Source of the DNA: Coriaria nepalensis
Lineage: Eukaryota > Streptophyta > Magnoliopsida > Cucurbitales > Coriariaceae
Length of the DNA: 64,000 nt
Assembly: GCA_027186245.1 (NCBI GenBank)
Contig: CP114490.1
Coordinates: forward strand, 10,669,501 to 10,733,500
Reading direction: 5' to 3'
In this document: positions 36,359-48,077 of the stretch, piece after piece
Layout of the letters: every line of letters starts with the position of its first letter
Numbering within the stretch: the stretch's first letter is position 1
Notes under the pieces: generated by a model
Database searches by the model: none
Told to the model about the DNA's origin: nothing
What the model saw: only the letters and a program-made list of their open reading frames with translations
Program-made: the position numbers and the translations under genes

Positions 36359-38904
36359 CTCCTCTAATGGCGTTCTTTGCTGCTACTTCTCCCACTTACA
36401 TCCTCTCTGCAAATTTAGCCAATACTATCCACCATGGAAGAACAGGAAGCAAGAGAAGAAGCGACTCGATATCTTCAATGGCGGTCTTCGAGACAGGCCA
36501 ACTCGATCGGCCAAAATGGTCCGGTGAGACTCCCCTCTCTCGAGCCGTAGGTGCACTAATTTCTTTCCAGCCCATCTACTCCCTCCTCAAGCTCGGTGCC
36601 AGACAACTCCTCATAAGGTCTTCTCTGTCAAATTCTGCAATTTTTTTTTTCTAATTTCATTAAATTTAATTAATGGCAAAATTGATCGAATATTGTTACC
36701 TATTTTTTTGTTATATGTTTTATAATGGGTGGAGCAGTACAGCTGAGAAGAACAATATTCCATGGAGAGAGATGACCAAGGAGATTCTAGAATCTTCTGA
36801 TGTTTATAAGGAGATAGAGAGCATTCAGGATCCCTCCCTTGTCTACCCAGATTGTAATATTTCTACTGTAGAACAATCACTTATAATCACAAATGTTAGC
36901 TTCAAATGTCACATTAATGGTCATATGAGACCTTATATGCGGTTATAATTAATCGACATATACCGAGATTTATATACAATGCAGTTGTTACTTTCGTTTT
37001 TTCTTTATGTTAAATTTGTTAGTTAATTGACACTTTTTTTTTTCCTAATCAGATTATCTAAGTCCTTTCCATGCATATGATGAGGGCAATCTTTCATGGT
37101 TGGTATGTATATTCAAATTTCAACTTTTCAGTACTATAATTTGGCCCAACAGTAACACTGTAGTTTGGATAAAACTGTATTTTGATTAGATTGCAAGTGA
37201 AAAGGATAGGATTTGGGATATGAAGTTTGAAACTCAGTTTTAAATTGTGAATTGAACAAAACCCATCTCCAACATATTTGTGTGGTCTTAACACGATTTA
37301 CAGGCTGCAGCGGAAGCAGAGGCAGCGACAATGTCAATGGTTAGAAGAGCAATACCATATGCTTCCTCTTTAGATGAAGCCAACAAAATCATGTATGGAG
37401 GTTGGCTTGCTGCCGTTGAAAAGCACCATCAAACCTACTCACTTCACCAGCCAATTCAAGACATTCTAGATATTGGATGCTCAGTTGGGGTCAGCACAAG
37501 ACATCTATCTAATAACTACCCTTTGGCTAAAGTCACTGTAAGTCACTGTGATTCTTGAAAAAACTCTTAGTAGTGTCTATGTGCAAGCAAGCAGTTGAAA
37601 CTAGATCTTTTTTAGTAAAACTGGAATCTAGATAAGATTCAATAGATTCCAAAATGGTCTATTTGAGTAAAGATATTAATTGGATACCGAAACGTCGAGT
37701 TTCTTAAATTAAACTAAACTTAGGATTTAAACTGACATTTAAGAATTTTATCAGAACAGAATGTATTTCAGTTAGATTATATCAATGCTCGGTTAGATTT
37801 TGTGGGTTCAAACTGAATTTTTGTCATGAACCGGCGTTTGACCTAGTATCTCCTAACTTGTTTTCTTGAGGATTGGAATATTGCAGGGGCTTGATCTATC
37901 TCCTTACTTTCTAGCTGTGGCTAAATTTAAGGAGAAGAAGAGAACAACTCCAAGAAAGAATGAAATCAGATGGATTCATGCAAATGGGGAACAAACTGGC
38001 TTGCCTTCTTCATCATTTGACCTCTTATCGCTTTCTTACGTCGTAAGTACTAAGTAATTAACTAACCCTTTCCACTTTTAGCTTGTAATAAATTAAGTAA
38101 TTGTGTCCTAATTTGATGTTTTACATGTTCAAGTTTCATGAATGTCCTCAAAGGGCAATAGTTGGTTTGCTAAAGGAAGCATTCAGACTCATTAGACCAG
38201 GAGGCACAATCGCCATTACGGACCAATCGGTAAATTAATTATAATAACATATTCATACATACATACGAGAAATTTTAGCCTATTTTTAGAGTATTTATTT
38301 CAAACGGTTATGATAGAAGCCGCGTCGGTACTTCATAGTTTAAAAGTGCCGACGTGTTTTGATATAAATATTGGAGCATTTTATCCCAGAATAAGCAGAA
38401 TGTCTTACACACACATACATATGGCCATAGGGGTGAGCAAATTTCGGTTTGGGGCACACCGAAGGTCAGTTTGCACCAAACTGATTGAGTCCGCCACCTC
38501 ATCCAATCGAAATTGACCAAAATTGCTATCCTTTGGTGTTGGTCGGATGAGGCGGCACTGACCAATAATTTGCCTTTTTTCGTGCAGAGTACGGATATAT
38601 CCGACCGAATCGCTCGGTTCGGTATGGTTTTGGGCAATGTCAGATAATTGGCTCATCCCTAATATAGTATATATTTATGATCAGGTAGCTTATAGAAAAA
38701 TTTCTTAATATGCAGCCAAAATCAAAGACCATGCAAGAATTGCCTCCGGTTATATTCACGCTTCTGAAGAGCACGGAACCATTTTTGGATGAATATCACC
38801 TGATTGATTTGGAAGCAAGAATGAGAGAAGTTGGATTTGTAAATGTTAATACTCTCCTCACTGATCCAAGACACCAAACAGTCACTGCAACCAAAGTGAG
38901 TTAA
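36352..38904 (+). CDS. Chloroplast-type SAM-dependent methyltransferase (class I, UbiE-like)
   Basis: Seven exons (36352-36617, 36738-36853, 37053-37102, 37304-37537, 37887-38042, 38134-38229, 38716-38904) give 368 aa with all phases consistent. The first 45 or so residues are rich in Ser/Ala/Thr and basic residues without acids, as in a plastid transit peptide. Motif I of the SAM-binding fold is ILDIGCSVGVST. Motif II/acidic contact is GLDLSPYF, and SFDLLSLSYVFHECP and EAFRLIRPGGTIAITD are the later strands. Upstream, GETPLSRAVGALISF and DEGNLSWLAAAEAEAATMS form an N-terminal extension shared by a plant group of menaquinone/ubiquinone-like methyltransferases. The methyl acceptor is unknown. 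Its last intron contains a likely small transposon. Confidence 0.88.
38428..38661. mobile_element. Candidate MITE in the last methyltransferase intron
   Basis: The 234-bp block begins TAGGGGTGAGC and ends with the inverse of TAGGGATGAGC (one mismatch in 11). It is richer in GC than the intron and has internal inverted words such as CGGTTCGGT. TAGGGGTGAGC-type ends are common in plant hAT-like MITEs. No 8-bp target-site duplication could be seen. Confidence 0.55.
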
Positions 38905-39535
38905 ATTGATACTTATTTTATTCTTTGTATTATCACCGACAAAGTTCTCAATAATATATAACATAGTTGAGTCTGTTTTCTAATTGATCGAATATTTAGA
39001 ATAATCATTAATTTAGTATGTATTATTGCTCTTCATTTGTTAGTATAGTGTATATATTTTTAAAGAGATTGTTGATATTAAATATTATTATAATAATTAT
39101 TTTTTATTATTAAATATTTTATAAAATTATATTTTTAATATGCCAATATAATTAAGTTAATATAGTGTATATATTTAATTATTTTTATTTTTATTTTTAA
39201 ATAAGATTTTAAAGGTGTTATAAAATGCTTAAGTAAGATTAACCATAAGATTTAATCTTTAATGATTATTTCTTTATATGTTTGTTCGACCGCCTATTAT
39301 ATAAAATATAGTTAATTAAAAATACCTAAAAACATTCAAAATATAATATATTTATTTATATATTCTACAATACACGGGCTGAAAGTCTAAGTATATATAT
39401 ATGTATATATATCAAAATATTAATAACTTAATATTTAATATTATTTTAATATCTTATATTTAAATTGGAATCGAGTAAAAATATTATTTAAATAAAAATA
39501 TTAATTTATTATCTAATATTAAATTATTTAGATTT

Positions 39536-39571
<36 letters not shown>

Positions 39572-39761
39572 CTTGAATACTCTCACTAACCAAAGAAAGC
39601 TATCCACATCAACAAAATGGATATTCCTTACCAATAGAAAGACTATTCCTATTTCCTTGCCTTTAAAGCAATGATAAAAATAAAGGTTTTTTTTTTTGTA
39701 ATAAATTTTATTTTTTTTTTTGTAATAAATTTTATTTTTTATATTTTAAAAATTAATTCTC

Positions 39762-39803
<42 letters not shown>

Positions 39804-40479
39804 TAATATTATAAAAATAAAAAACGATTTAAAAATATTTAATTTATGTTAATAAAAAATTAAAATCTTAATAATATAAATATAAAATTTATTTTTTAAA
39901 ATATAAAATTCATTAATATTTATCTTTCATTTTTTTTTATAATTTTTTTTCAAATTTTTTTTTTCCGATTTTTAAAAAATATTTTTAGACAAAAACTAAA
40001 ATAAAAATAATTACCAAACATGATCATCCCCTTTTCAAAATTAATTTTCATATTTTAAAATATAAAAATATTTAAAAAAAACGTTACCAAACAATATCAA
40101 ATCCTCCTTGACTTCACTCATACTGCAAAAAATGTTTCTAAACAAGATCCAACAAATCGCAACTGTCCAATGAAGCTAATCACCATATAGAAGAAAGTAA
40201 TCTAATCCGACGTTGGAAACTCGTTATTCAAATCGTTATGATCTAGACTACGATACACAGTATACGCCAAATTCTTCCATTGAAGCAGATAGAGAGAGGA
40301 TTAAAGGAACTGTAATCTCTCTTGCTACGACGAATCTTCATCCTCTCAAATCTCCATTGATTTCCAACCTCGATAAAGAGAGAACATTTAGCAATATGTG
40401 AATCAAACCATTGATTTCCAATTTGTCTCTGATTTAATCGAAGTTTCTCGACCCCTCTCTCTCTCTCTCTGTGGCAGTC
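38905..40479. other. AT-rich intergenic region with microsatellites
   Basis: It includes (AT)n at 39541-39571, a direct duplication of a poly-T/GTAATAAATTTT unit at 39688-39740, and (AAT)n at 39763-39800. The last 200 bases hold the leader of the NECAP-like gene, with a CT microsatellite at 40456-40470. Confidence 0.6.
39763..39800. repeat. (AAT)n microsatellite
   Basis: This is about 12 copies of the AAT trinucleotide in AT-rich intergenic DNA. It is likely polymorphic. Confidence 0.75.
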
Positions 40480-42535
40480 ATGGAGAATGAGCAGAAGATA
40501 GCGAAGGATCAAAGAGGAATCGACGAGAATGATGAGAGCGAGGCTATCGAGCTTGTTCTCTTTCAAGTCTCGGAATGTTATGTTTATCTTGTAAGCTGAT
40601 GTCTCTTCATCACTCTGCATAAATCTTACATTTCGCGGACTTATGATGCGAATTTGAGAGCTAGGTTTTTCCAATTCATTATTCTCACTGAGTTCTTCTG
40701 ATGCGGGATGTGCTGTTTTGAGTAATTTGTTTGGATCGTGGATTCGTAATGCTCATTAAATGAAGATTCATTATTATCAAATCAGAATTTTGAAGTAGAA
40801 ATTTATAATTTTCCTTTGCGTGTTCTTCAGATTCCTCCGAGGAAAAGTGCAGCTTCTTACAGGTTTTTTTTCCCTTAACTTTCTTCTTCTTCCTGAGATC
40901 TGATAATTTGTTGGTACTCTTTTTTTGATTGAGAATACAATGTAGGGATTTCTATTATATATAAATTTTGTAACTTTTGCTTAAGAATGAACTAGATTTT
41001 TTCAAAAGATTCCAAGATTTTTTTGCGTACATCTCGTGTTTATATCTTGCTCATTGATTTTTCATTGATTACTATTTTGGATTTACTTAAAAGGGCTGAT
41101 GAATGGGATGTGAATAAGTGGGCATGGGAAGGGATACTCAAAGTTAGTAGCAAAGGAGAAGAGTGCATTATTAAACTCGAAGATAAGAGCACTGGTGATA
41201 CATTTAATTTTTCAGTTCTTGCATAGTGAAAATGCAGTTTGGTATTAGTGCTTTCGAATTATAGATTCTCTACTATAATTTTTCTAACCTAGGAGAACTA
41301 TATGCTCGAGCATTCTTGCGAAATGGAGAACCACACCCGGTAGAACCTGTGATTGATAGCAGCAGGTTGATTCTGTTTCTAAATAATATTTTCAAGCCCG
41401 TTTTCCATCTTCTTTTTCTGTTTTCCTACTTCATAATGCGTGTTTGTTTTTAGAGATAGCTAACGAAATTTTGCTCCATGCAGATATTTTGTTCTTCGAG
41501 TAGAAGAGAATATTGGTGAGCTGCAATAATCTGTCCATTTCTTTTCCTTTTGATCTGTTGATCTAGTTGGTAGGATGAATTTGAGTTATAACTAGAGTTA
41601 GTAAAGGGAAAATTACAGGTTTGGTTTGCATGAATAGTACGTTGGGTTCAAATGATTCTGCTGATCTCTATGCTTCTGAGGAACCGTTATGTTGACTAAT
41701 TACTTAATATTTCTTTATGGATACATACATATATATACCTAAGAATTAAGATATATATACATATATATATGATTATGAGTTTCCCTGATTTGGCATTCCT
41801 GCAGGCGGCCGTCAACGACATGCATTCATCGGTATAGGATTCCGAGAAAGAACCGAAGCTTATGACTTCCAAGCAGCCTTGCATGATCATATGAAGTATC
41901 TTCTTATTTACTTACTCCATTCATCTTCACTGAAGAAATTTTTTGGACTTCTTTACTAAAGAAACTAATAAATTCTTAAATGGTTTTTTTCATAGATACC
42001 TCAATAAAAAGAAGACAGCAGAAGAGATGGAGCAGCAATTCCAGAACACTTCCTCAGCAAATTATAGCCTAAAAGAAGGAGAAACTCTAGTACTTCAATT
42101 AAAGAACAGCGTAAGCTCGCCATTTTCCTTTTCATTCTCATTATCTTAAAGATTATAGCTTCAATGTTTCTTGTTTTCAAAAAACGAAGTATTTGTTATA
42201 TATATATATATCAACAGAAAAGCAGTGGTAGTGGAGTAAAGTCCAAGTTTTTCGAGCAAGGTGCGAACAATAATAATGCTTCCTCATCTGAAAACCCAAG
42301 CAATAGCCAAAAACCGGCCATCATTGCTATCAAGCCGCCTCCTCCTCCTCCTCCATCATCTCTTTCTCCAACTACTACCGATCAGTCTCCATCGAACTTG
42401 CTGCCAAGTTTAAGTCTAGAGGGAAAAAATGATAAGAACTCAGAATCAACAAAAGAAGACTTGGATTCTAGCGAAAAGCAGAGCGGAAATGACGTACTGG
42501 ATGATGATTTTGGAGATTTCCAAACAGCAGGATGA
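40480..42535 (+). CDS. NECAP-like endocytic accessory protein
   Basis: Eight exons (40480-40590, 40831-40862, 41094-41194, 41293-41365, 41484-41515, 41805-41895, 41996-42110, 42218-42535) give 290 aa with all phases consistent. Residues about 19-175 are the NECAP PH-like domain: AIELVLFQVSECYVYLIPPR, YRADEWDVNKWAWEG, DSSRYFVLRVEE, and RHAFIGIGFRERTEAYDFQ. The rest is Ser/Pro-rich and disordered, with a poly-Pro run (PPPPPPP) and a C-terminal acidic DDDFGDF motif. NECAPs bind AP-2 and regulate clathrin-mediated endocytosis. The plant version recalls Arabidopsis At3g58600. The protein has no catalytic site and should act as an adaptor regulator on clathrin-coated membranes. Confidence 0.92.
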
Positions 42536-43013
42536 TCCGAACTCTTGAGATGGGTTTTGTACATTATACTGAAAAAACCTATAAATTTTATTTCTTCATT
42601 CTGTAGATCATATTTCTCCTTCTTTTTTTTTTTCTTAACCATACAACAACTTCCTTGAATTTTCGGTTATATTGAGTATCTAAAAGTGTGAAATGAGTTT
42701 CTCTCTAAAAAATCGATCTTTCTAAAACCCAGGTTCAATGAGTTTGATATCCATAACGAGAGAGATATCCGGGTGATCTGGACTAAATTTAGTTCATCAG
42801 TTTACCGATAAAGTGCGCCGGAATATTCGATATTTATTTATTTCAAAAATTTTTTTTCTTTCGAAAAGAAAATAGGCAAAAGTAGATGTTTCTTATTTAG
42901 CTTTAACTGAAAAATTGACCTAAGTTAGTGTGTAGGTTTCACAGGTCACTTGTGCAATGAATGCTGGCTTGATAAAGGCATAAAGATAAAACATGATGGC
43001 AGTTATTTCGTTA

Positions 43014-43075
43014 TAGAGATATAAAATATACCTTGAAAACAACTTAGAGATATAAAATATACCTTGAAAACAACT
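43014..43075. repeat. Exact 31-bp tandem duplication
   Basis: Two adjacent 31-base copies starting TAGAGATATAAAATATACC are identical, so the event is recent compared with the decayed repeats elsewhere in the window. Confidence 0.9.
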
Positions 43076-44612
43076 TATACCTATATTTATTTTTCCTCTT
43101 CAATTTGTTTTAACTTGTAACTATGTAAAATGCAAAAGAAGCAAGCAACGCCAATTATGAAAGCAACCTTATCCTCTAAACCTTGTAAGCTTATATACTG
43201 TCTAATCCTAGAAAACGTTTGCAAAAGGAATTTGAATGTTTTGATTTAGGTTAAAATTTTAAAATACTATTCTTTTGATACCTAAACTTTCATGTTTCTC
43301 TTTCATTCTTATTTCAAATTCGCCCCTATACTTTTCATTTGGTCATCTAAGGTCCTTATTTTCCCAAATTCCTTGGGTTTAAAAAGAGCACCCAAAAAAA
43401 TACATAATTTCAAAAAGCTCCATCTTACTTTTCATTCTTCTATCTTCACCCCTTTCCATGACTACAGATTACTCCTACCTTCCAATCCGAACCAAAATGC
43501 TAAATTCTTCCCTATACTTTTAATTATCAACTAATTTGAACCCAAGGATTTATGATAGGACAGTTTTGAAACTGTAAGGATAAAAATGACCCAGTTGAAA
43601 ATAGATGGACGAGATTAAGAAAAATGTTAAAGAATAGGGACTGAAATATAAATTGAACCTTTTCTTACAGCTTCAAAGCTCGTTGACTGAAATCTATTAG
43701 CCGGGTTGTGAACAAAAATAGAACGGCCCAATAAAATAGCCCAAAAGAAAGCACAGCTCTTGGGAACTTTTTTTTCCCCCTCTAATATATATTTTTAACA
43801 TGTGGCAGCACAAGAAAACTTCCGCGTTATCATCTCTCTAACTATGTTTTTTTTATACATTATCAAAAATGAAAAATAAATTATGAAATATTCAAATTTC
43901 TTGTTTTTATTTAAGGCTAATAAAAAGCTATGATGAATTCGGAAGGTAATGGTTTCTGGGTTCGCACTGTTTTCTCCCGCAAGTAGTTCTCAAGCCCAGC
44001 TTTTACTAGTACTTGATCAAACCCTCCTCAAGAAATTATAATTTTTTTTTTTAAAGTTTCAATATTTATTTTCAAAATTTTGCATTTTGTGTTTCTATTT
44101 CTGGTCAGTGGTCATGTACTCTTTCTTTGATTTTGCCCATCTTCCCGGTTGATGCATAATTCTGTCTGTTTCTTCTTCTTTTTCTTGTAAAAACTCGAAT
44201 GGGTTTACTGTTCTTCATAAATCTCGATGATCAATTTCTTTTTTTCTTTTTTTTTTTTTGGTTAATTTTGAATTTTAATTTTTTGACGGACTTGATGATC
44301 ATCTATTAGGATAGTTGGCTCTGTTGCTAATAATTTTTATTTTAGTCATAATTGCTCTTTTTTGGTTGTAAAAGGGAAATTTTTTGGAGTTTGTCATGAA
44401 ATTTTTTTCATTGGCTCAATTTAATTGTATATAGTTCATTTTTAGGTTAGATTAGTTTTCTAGGTCTTTCCCTATGTGTGTTTCTACTGATTTTGTGATC
44501 CGAAATTGAGCTTTTATGGCAAGAAGCCTAAATGTTTTAGCTGATTAGCACCTTTTGACTTTGGATTCTATTAAATGTTTGGTCTTTTCTAATGTAATTG
44601 AAATTCTTGCAG

Positions 44613-44630
44613 ATGAAACCATCATCTTGA
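44613..44630 (+). promoter_or_regulatory. Five-codon uORF before the unknown gene
   Basis: ATG directly follows a good acceptor (ttcttgcag) and opens a frame reading MKPSS and stop, 43 bases before the main ATG. Whether it is in the mature leader depends on the 5'UTR intron. Confidence 0.4.
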
Positions 44631-44673
44631 TATAAGAATTGAAAAAGAATTCTTAGTTATCATAATTGCTCGA

Positions 44674-47670
44674 ATGGATGTAAAAGGTATAGCATGGGTT
44701 GGGCATGTTTACCAGAAGTTTGAGGCTATGTGCTTGGAAGTGGAAGAGACTATGTATGAGGTACATGCTTATTTAGCTTTTTCTTATCTCAATTGCTAAT
44801 TAGTCACATTCGGTTTAGAATTTGAAATTGAAAATAAGGTAAATAGGCTTTTTGGAAAGCTGTATTTGGTTGTATGTGAGGTAATCCGGACTTTTGAATT
44901 TGGATCAGAGTTCAAGTAAACTGAAGTTCTTTGGGTCCAAACTGCACAATCTTTGATTTTATAGTATGTTTGGAGGGAGGGGAGAGAGATTTTATTAAGG
45001 AGGGACTGCAAATTTCTTTCTATTATTTAGATGTTTTATGATGTTTTCATTAAAGGATAGGAAGAGAACTTATTAGCATAAGCTTACAATTTTTTATCCT
45101 AATTTAAACAAGGTTAATTTGGTAATACTAAACAGTTAATCAAAGTTCTCTTCCCTTCCCCTAACTTTCTCTCCGATTATGTGAGGATAAAAGACAGGCC
45201 AAAATTGCTCTTCCTCTCCCTCTGTATAAATTCACCCAAATGGTGGATGGGAACATTTTTCTCGCCTCCATTGCATGGTTGATTTTTAAAGGAGGGAGAG
45301 TAAGAGAACCTTAGGGGGAGCAAGGGAACTTTTTGCCTATTTTCGATCCCTCCAAAATCAGACCAAAAGTAAGGGAATGGTAGGAAACTTTTTTTAATGC
45401 TTGTATTTTTTTTTTACCATAATAACAACCTAGTTGAATTATAAAACTTCTATCAATAAAGGACTTAATTGTAAGCATATAAGTTCCCTTCCTTTCCCTT
45501 AATGAAAACATCCAAACAATGGACTAGCATTTGCATTCCCCTCCTTTATATTAGCATTCAAACATATAGAAGGGAACTTGGTGTTGCCTTCCTTCCCCTT
45601 CCCCATGAAATTCTCTTCCCTCTCCTCCCCTAACCTTCATTTGGAGGCCGTTTTGTTAGTTTAGACTTAGATGCAGTTGGGTCCCCCATATCCAGTTTTA
45701 GGCTTACATGATATAACTTATCTTATTGTTCTAAATGTGAGTACCGCAAAACATTAGTTTCCTATCCAAATGGTGCCTTAAAGCTATGATTGTAAATGCA
45801 ATTGTTGGAACTTGTAGAATCCATCTCTCATGGATTGTTCTTCATTTTATTATTCTTTCTCTAGAGGTCACCTTTGATTCAGTCGACACTGCTGAGTTCA
45901 TTTCTTAACAATTTAAGCTTCTCTACCTTTAGTAGTAACTTAACATGGAACATGCTTGATATTTTCCGGGTGTTGTACGGACAGGACACTGTTAAATATG
46001 TCGAAAATCAGATGCAAACTGTGGGGGCAAACGTTAAGAAGTTCTACTCTGAAGTGGTGCAAGATTTGCTCCCTCCATCTTCAAACCAAGAAGAAGAAGA
46101 CGAAGGGGAAGAAGTGGCGAAGGTCAGGGACTTGTCCGCTGAGCAATATTCCAATGTGGTTATCTGTAAGAAGCCAATCACGGGTATGAAGATCCAATGG
46201 CCACAAATCAACCTTGAGAAATCATCAAAATCATTAAAATCACCAGATATTTCAAAAATAACAGCTGATACCAAAAAAGCAGAAAGCACCCGTGGGAACT
46301 CAAGGCAACATTTTGAAGGGGCGAGTAAAAGTAAAAATGTGAATCCAAAACAAATTCTTGAAACTGAGACATCATTGAGAACCAATCCTGCTGGAAAGGA
46401 TTGTGAAATTTTCAATAAAGATAGTGAATCTTTGTGGTACCCACCAGATATAATCACTACTAGAACATCAACTGAAGAAGCCACATGGGCTGACTCTGTG
46501 ATGGGAAGTTTCAATTGGGTCGAAAATGAAAAGAAAGTTGGGACTGATTTAACTGTTTTTTCGATTGTGAAAAATTCCACTGGGATTGAAGGAACAGAGA
46601 ACAGAATTTCACCTGGGGGTGATTTACCAGCACAGTCGAATGGTAAATAATTTTCTTTTCCCTGACCTTTGATTAGTCTTTTTTAATTGAAGTTTTGTTT
46701 CCTCGACCTCTCTTTTGATATATGATTTTGTAGCTGTAGATTCTTCTACAATTGATCGGTTGGACCCACAGGAAGGATCTTCTTGGTATGAAGATGTAGC
46801 GTGTAATAGAGGTCTTGCTGGGGAGGTCTTTGTGGCTCATCCAGGTACTTATTGTATGCATTTTTGTTTCTATTTTGTTTTTGTTTTATTTATTTATTTA
46901 TTTCTACTTTTCCAACTTTTTAAACTAGAGGAAGATTCATTTGTTTTTACTCCATATTTCATCATAAAAAAGAAGTTCCTATGTTCGGTTTTCTGGTTTC
47001 CATTTACTGTTGTGGAAGTTTTCAATCCTTGAAGCCAATCATATATAATGGGTATGCTTTATGATATACCAAAGAGAAGGAACTTTTCTTCTCTTTATTT
47101 TGTTTTTATTTTTTATTTTTTTGTGGGAATAGAGAGGATTGAGCATCTTCTATAGTTTGTAAGATGTAGAACAGTTTTGTTCTTTCTCAATTTTTATGCT
47201 GTTTACCTCATGTTAACTTACTTCGAGTTAAATTTTTTGCAGGAAGATCCGATAGGTGGACTTTGGATGCAATAGAGGGTGATAATGCCAGAAAGCTCGA
47301 TGAATCATGCGTTTTGGTGAGAGAAGATGAACTTCATATTGCTTCTCACAAGGATGCCAAATTCAGTCCGTATAAGGTACTCTTCCTTTCTTTCACCTTC
47401 CCTTAAAAAACATTCTATACTCCCCACAACATCTTTTCACCAAAAGCTCTCTTTTTCTTCTCCTTCTTCTTCTATCCACAGAAAAAAATCCGGGAAGTGT
47501 TTTCTTCGAGAAATAGGTCTTCAAGGAAGTTGGAATATAAGCAGCTTGCATTACATTATAGGTACGAGGCAAGAACCGATCAACAAGAAAACTTGATGCC
47601 AACTCTTGAAATTGACAGACTGAAATTACCGGGAAAAGAAATCAATGAACATGATTGGGAGCTTCTCTAG
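44674..47670 (+). CDS. Conserved-looking plant protein of unknown function
   Basis: Five exons (44674-44760, 45985-46642, 46734-46844, 47243-47376, 47482-47670) give 392 aa with all phases consistent. The N-terminus MDVKGIAWVGHVYQKFEAMC continues into a predicted helix with ETMYEDTVKYVENQMQTVG and KKFYSEVVQDLLPP. The middle is acidic, Ser/Lys-rich and disordered. Short ordered-looking blocks follow: EATWADSVMGSFNWVENEK, GSSWYEDVACNRGLAGE, and DRWTLDAIEGDNARKLDESC. The C-terminus is basic and then acidic and ends EINEHDWELL. There is no signal peptide or membrane segment. I recognise the general pattern as a plant protein but cannot give a function; a helical N-terminus with a disordered body suggests a binding role. 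Intron 1 (1.2 kb) carries a foldback element. Confidence 0.8.
44963..45650. mobile_element. Foldback element (large inverted repeat) in intron 1
   Basis: The segment GATGTTTTCATTAAAGGATA at about 45039 and its surroundings recur in inverted form near 45440-45513 (GATGTTTTCATTAAGGGAAA on the minus strand), followed on both sides by GAACTTAT...GCTTACAATT. A second inner pair of inverted arms (AAAGTTCTCTTCCC... against AAAGTTCCCTTGCTC...) lies inside. The ends are G-rich on the left and C-rich on the right. The whole looks like a nested foldback MITE. It is transcribed with the host gene. Confidence 0.65.
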
Positions 47671-48077
47671 CTTTGTTGTAAATAATCATTCTATACTCGC
47701 CGGCCCTCGAGTGAAGTGCTGTGCACCTCTATTTCTATTTCTCGTATAGTAAAAAGAAAATACTGATGTGGGAAAATATGCTGAAAATACCCCCCCGGCC
47801 TTCTCTTGGCGGGCCCCATCCCTCTAATGATATTTAGAATAACTCCTCTTCGTAGATATAGCCATGAAATACTGTGGCGAAAAGTTTCATGTATGATCCC
47901 ATTACTTTATACAATAGTTAATATGATGTTAATATTTGTTGCGCTCCGGATCGCTGATGTCATGTCTAAATACTTTTGGATTAGCGATTCAAATTAGGTC
48001 TTGATTAGATTATGTAACATGAATCTAAACTGTGTTTTGATTAGATTGTGTGGTTCTCGGCTAGAACCTGTTACCTG
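47671..48077. other. 3' region of the unknown gene up to the copia LTR
   Basis: It holds the probable 3'UTR and about 250 bases of unassigned DNA. A GC-rich patch lies at about 47790-47815. Nothing else was identified. Confidence 0.5.

Larger units (their letters stand above)
42536..44673. other. Intergenic region with a 31-bp tandem duplication
   Basis: After the NECAP-like 3'UTR the sequence is AT-rich. A 31-bp unit is exactly duplicated in tandem at 43014-43075. The last 600 bases probably contain the leader, perhaps with an intron ending at 44612, of the unknown gene that follows. Confidence 0.5.

Noticed and set aside
38308..38656. Overlapping frames of 68-109 codons in the methyltransferase intron
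   Set aside because: They coincide with the candidate MITE and have no protein-like features.
46044..46580. 178-codon frame on the minus strand
   Set aside because: It lies opposite exon 2 of the unknown gene, which has consistent splice phases and a protein-like composition. The minus frame is a shadow.
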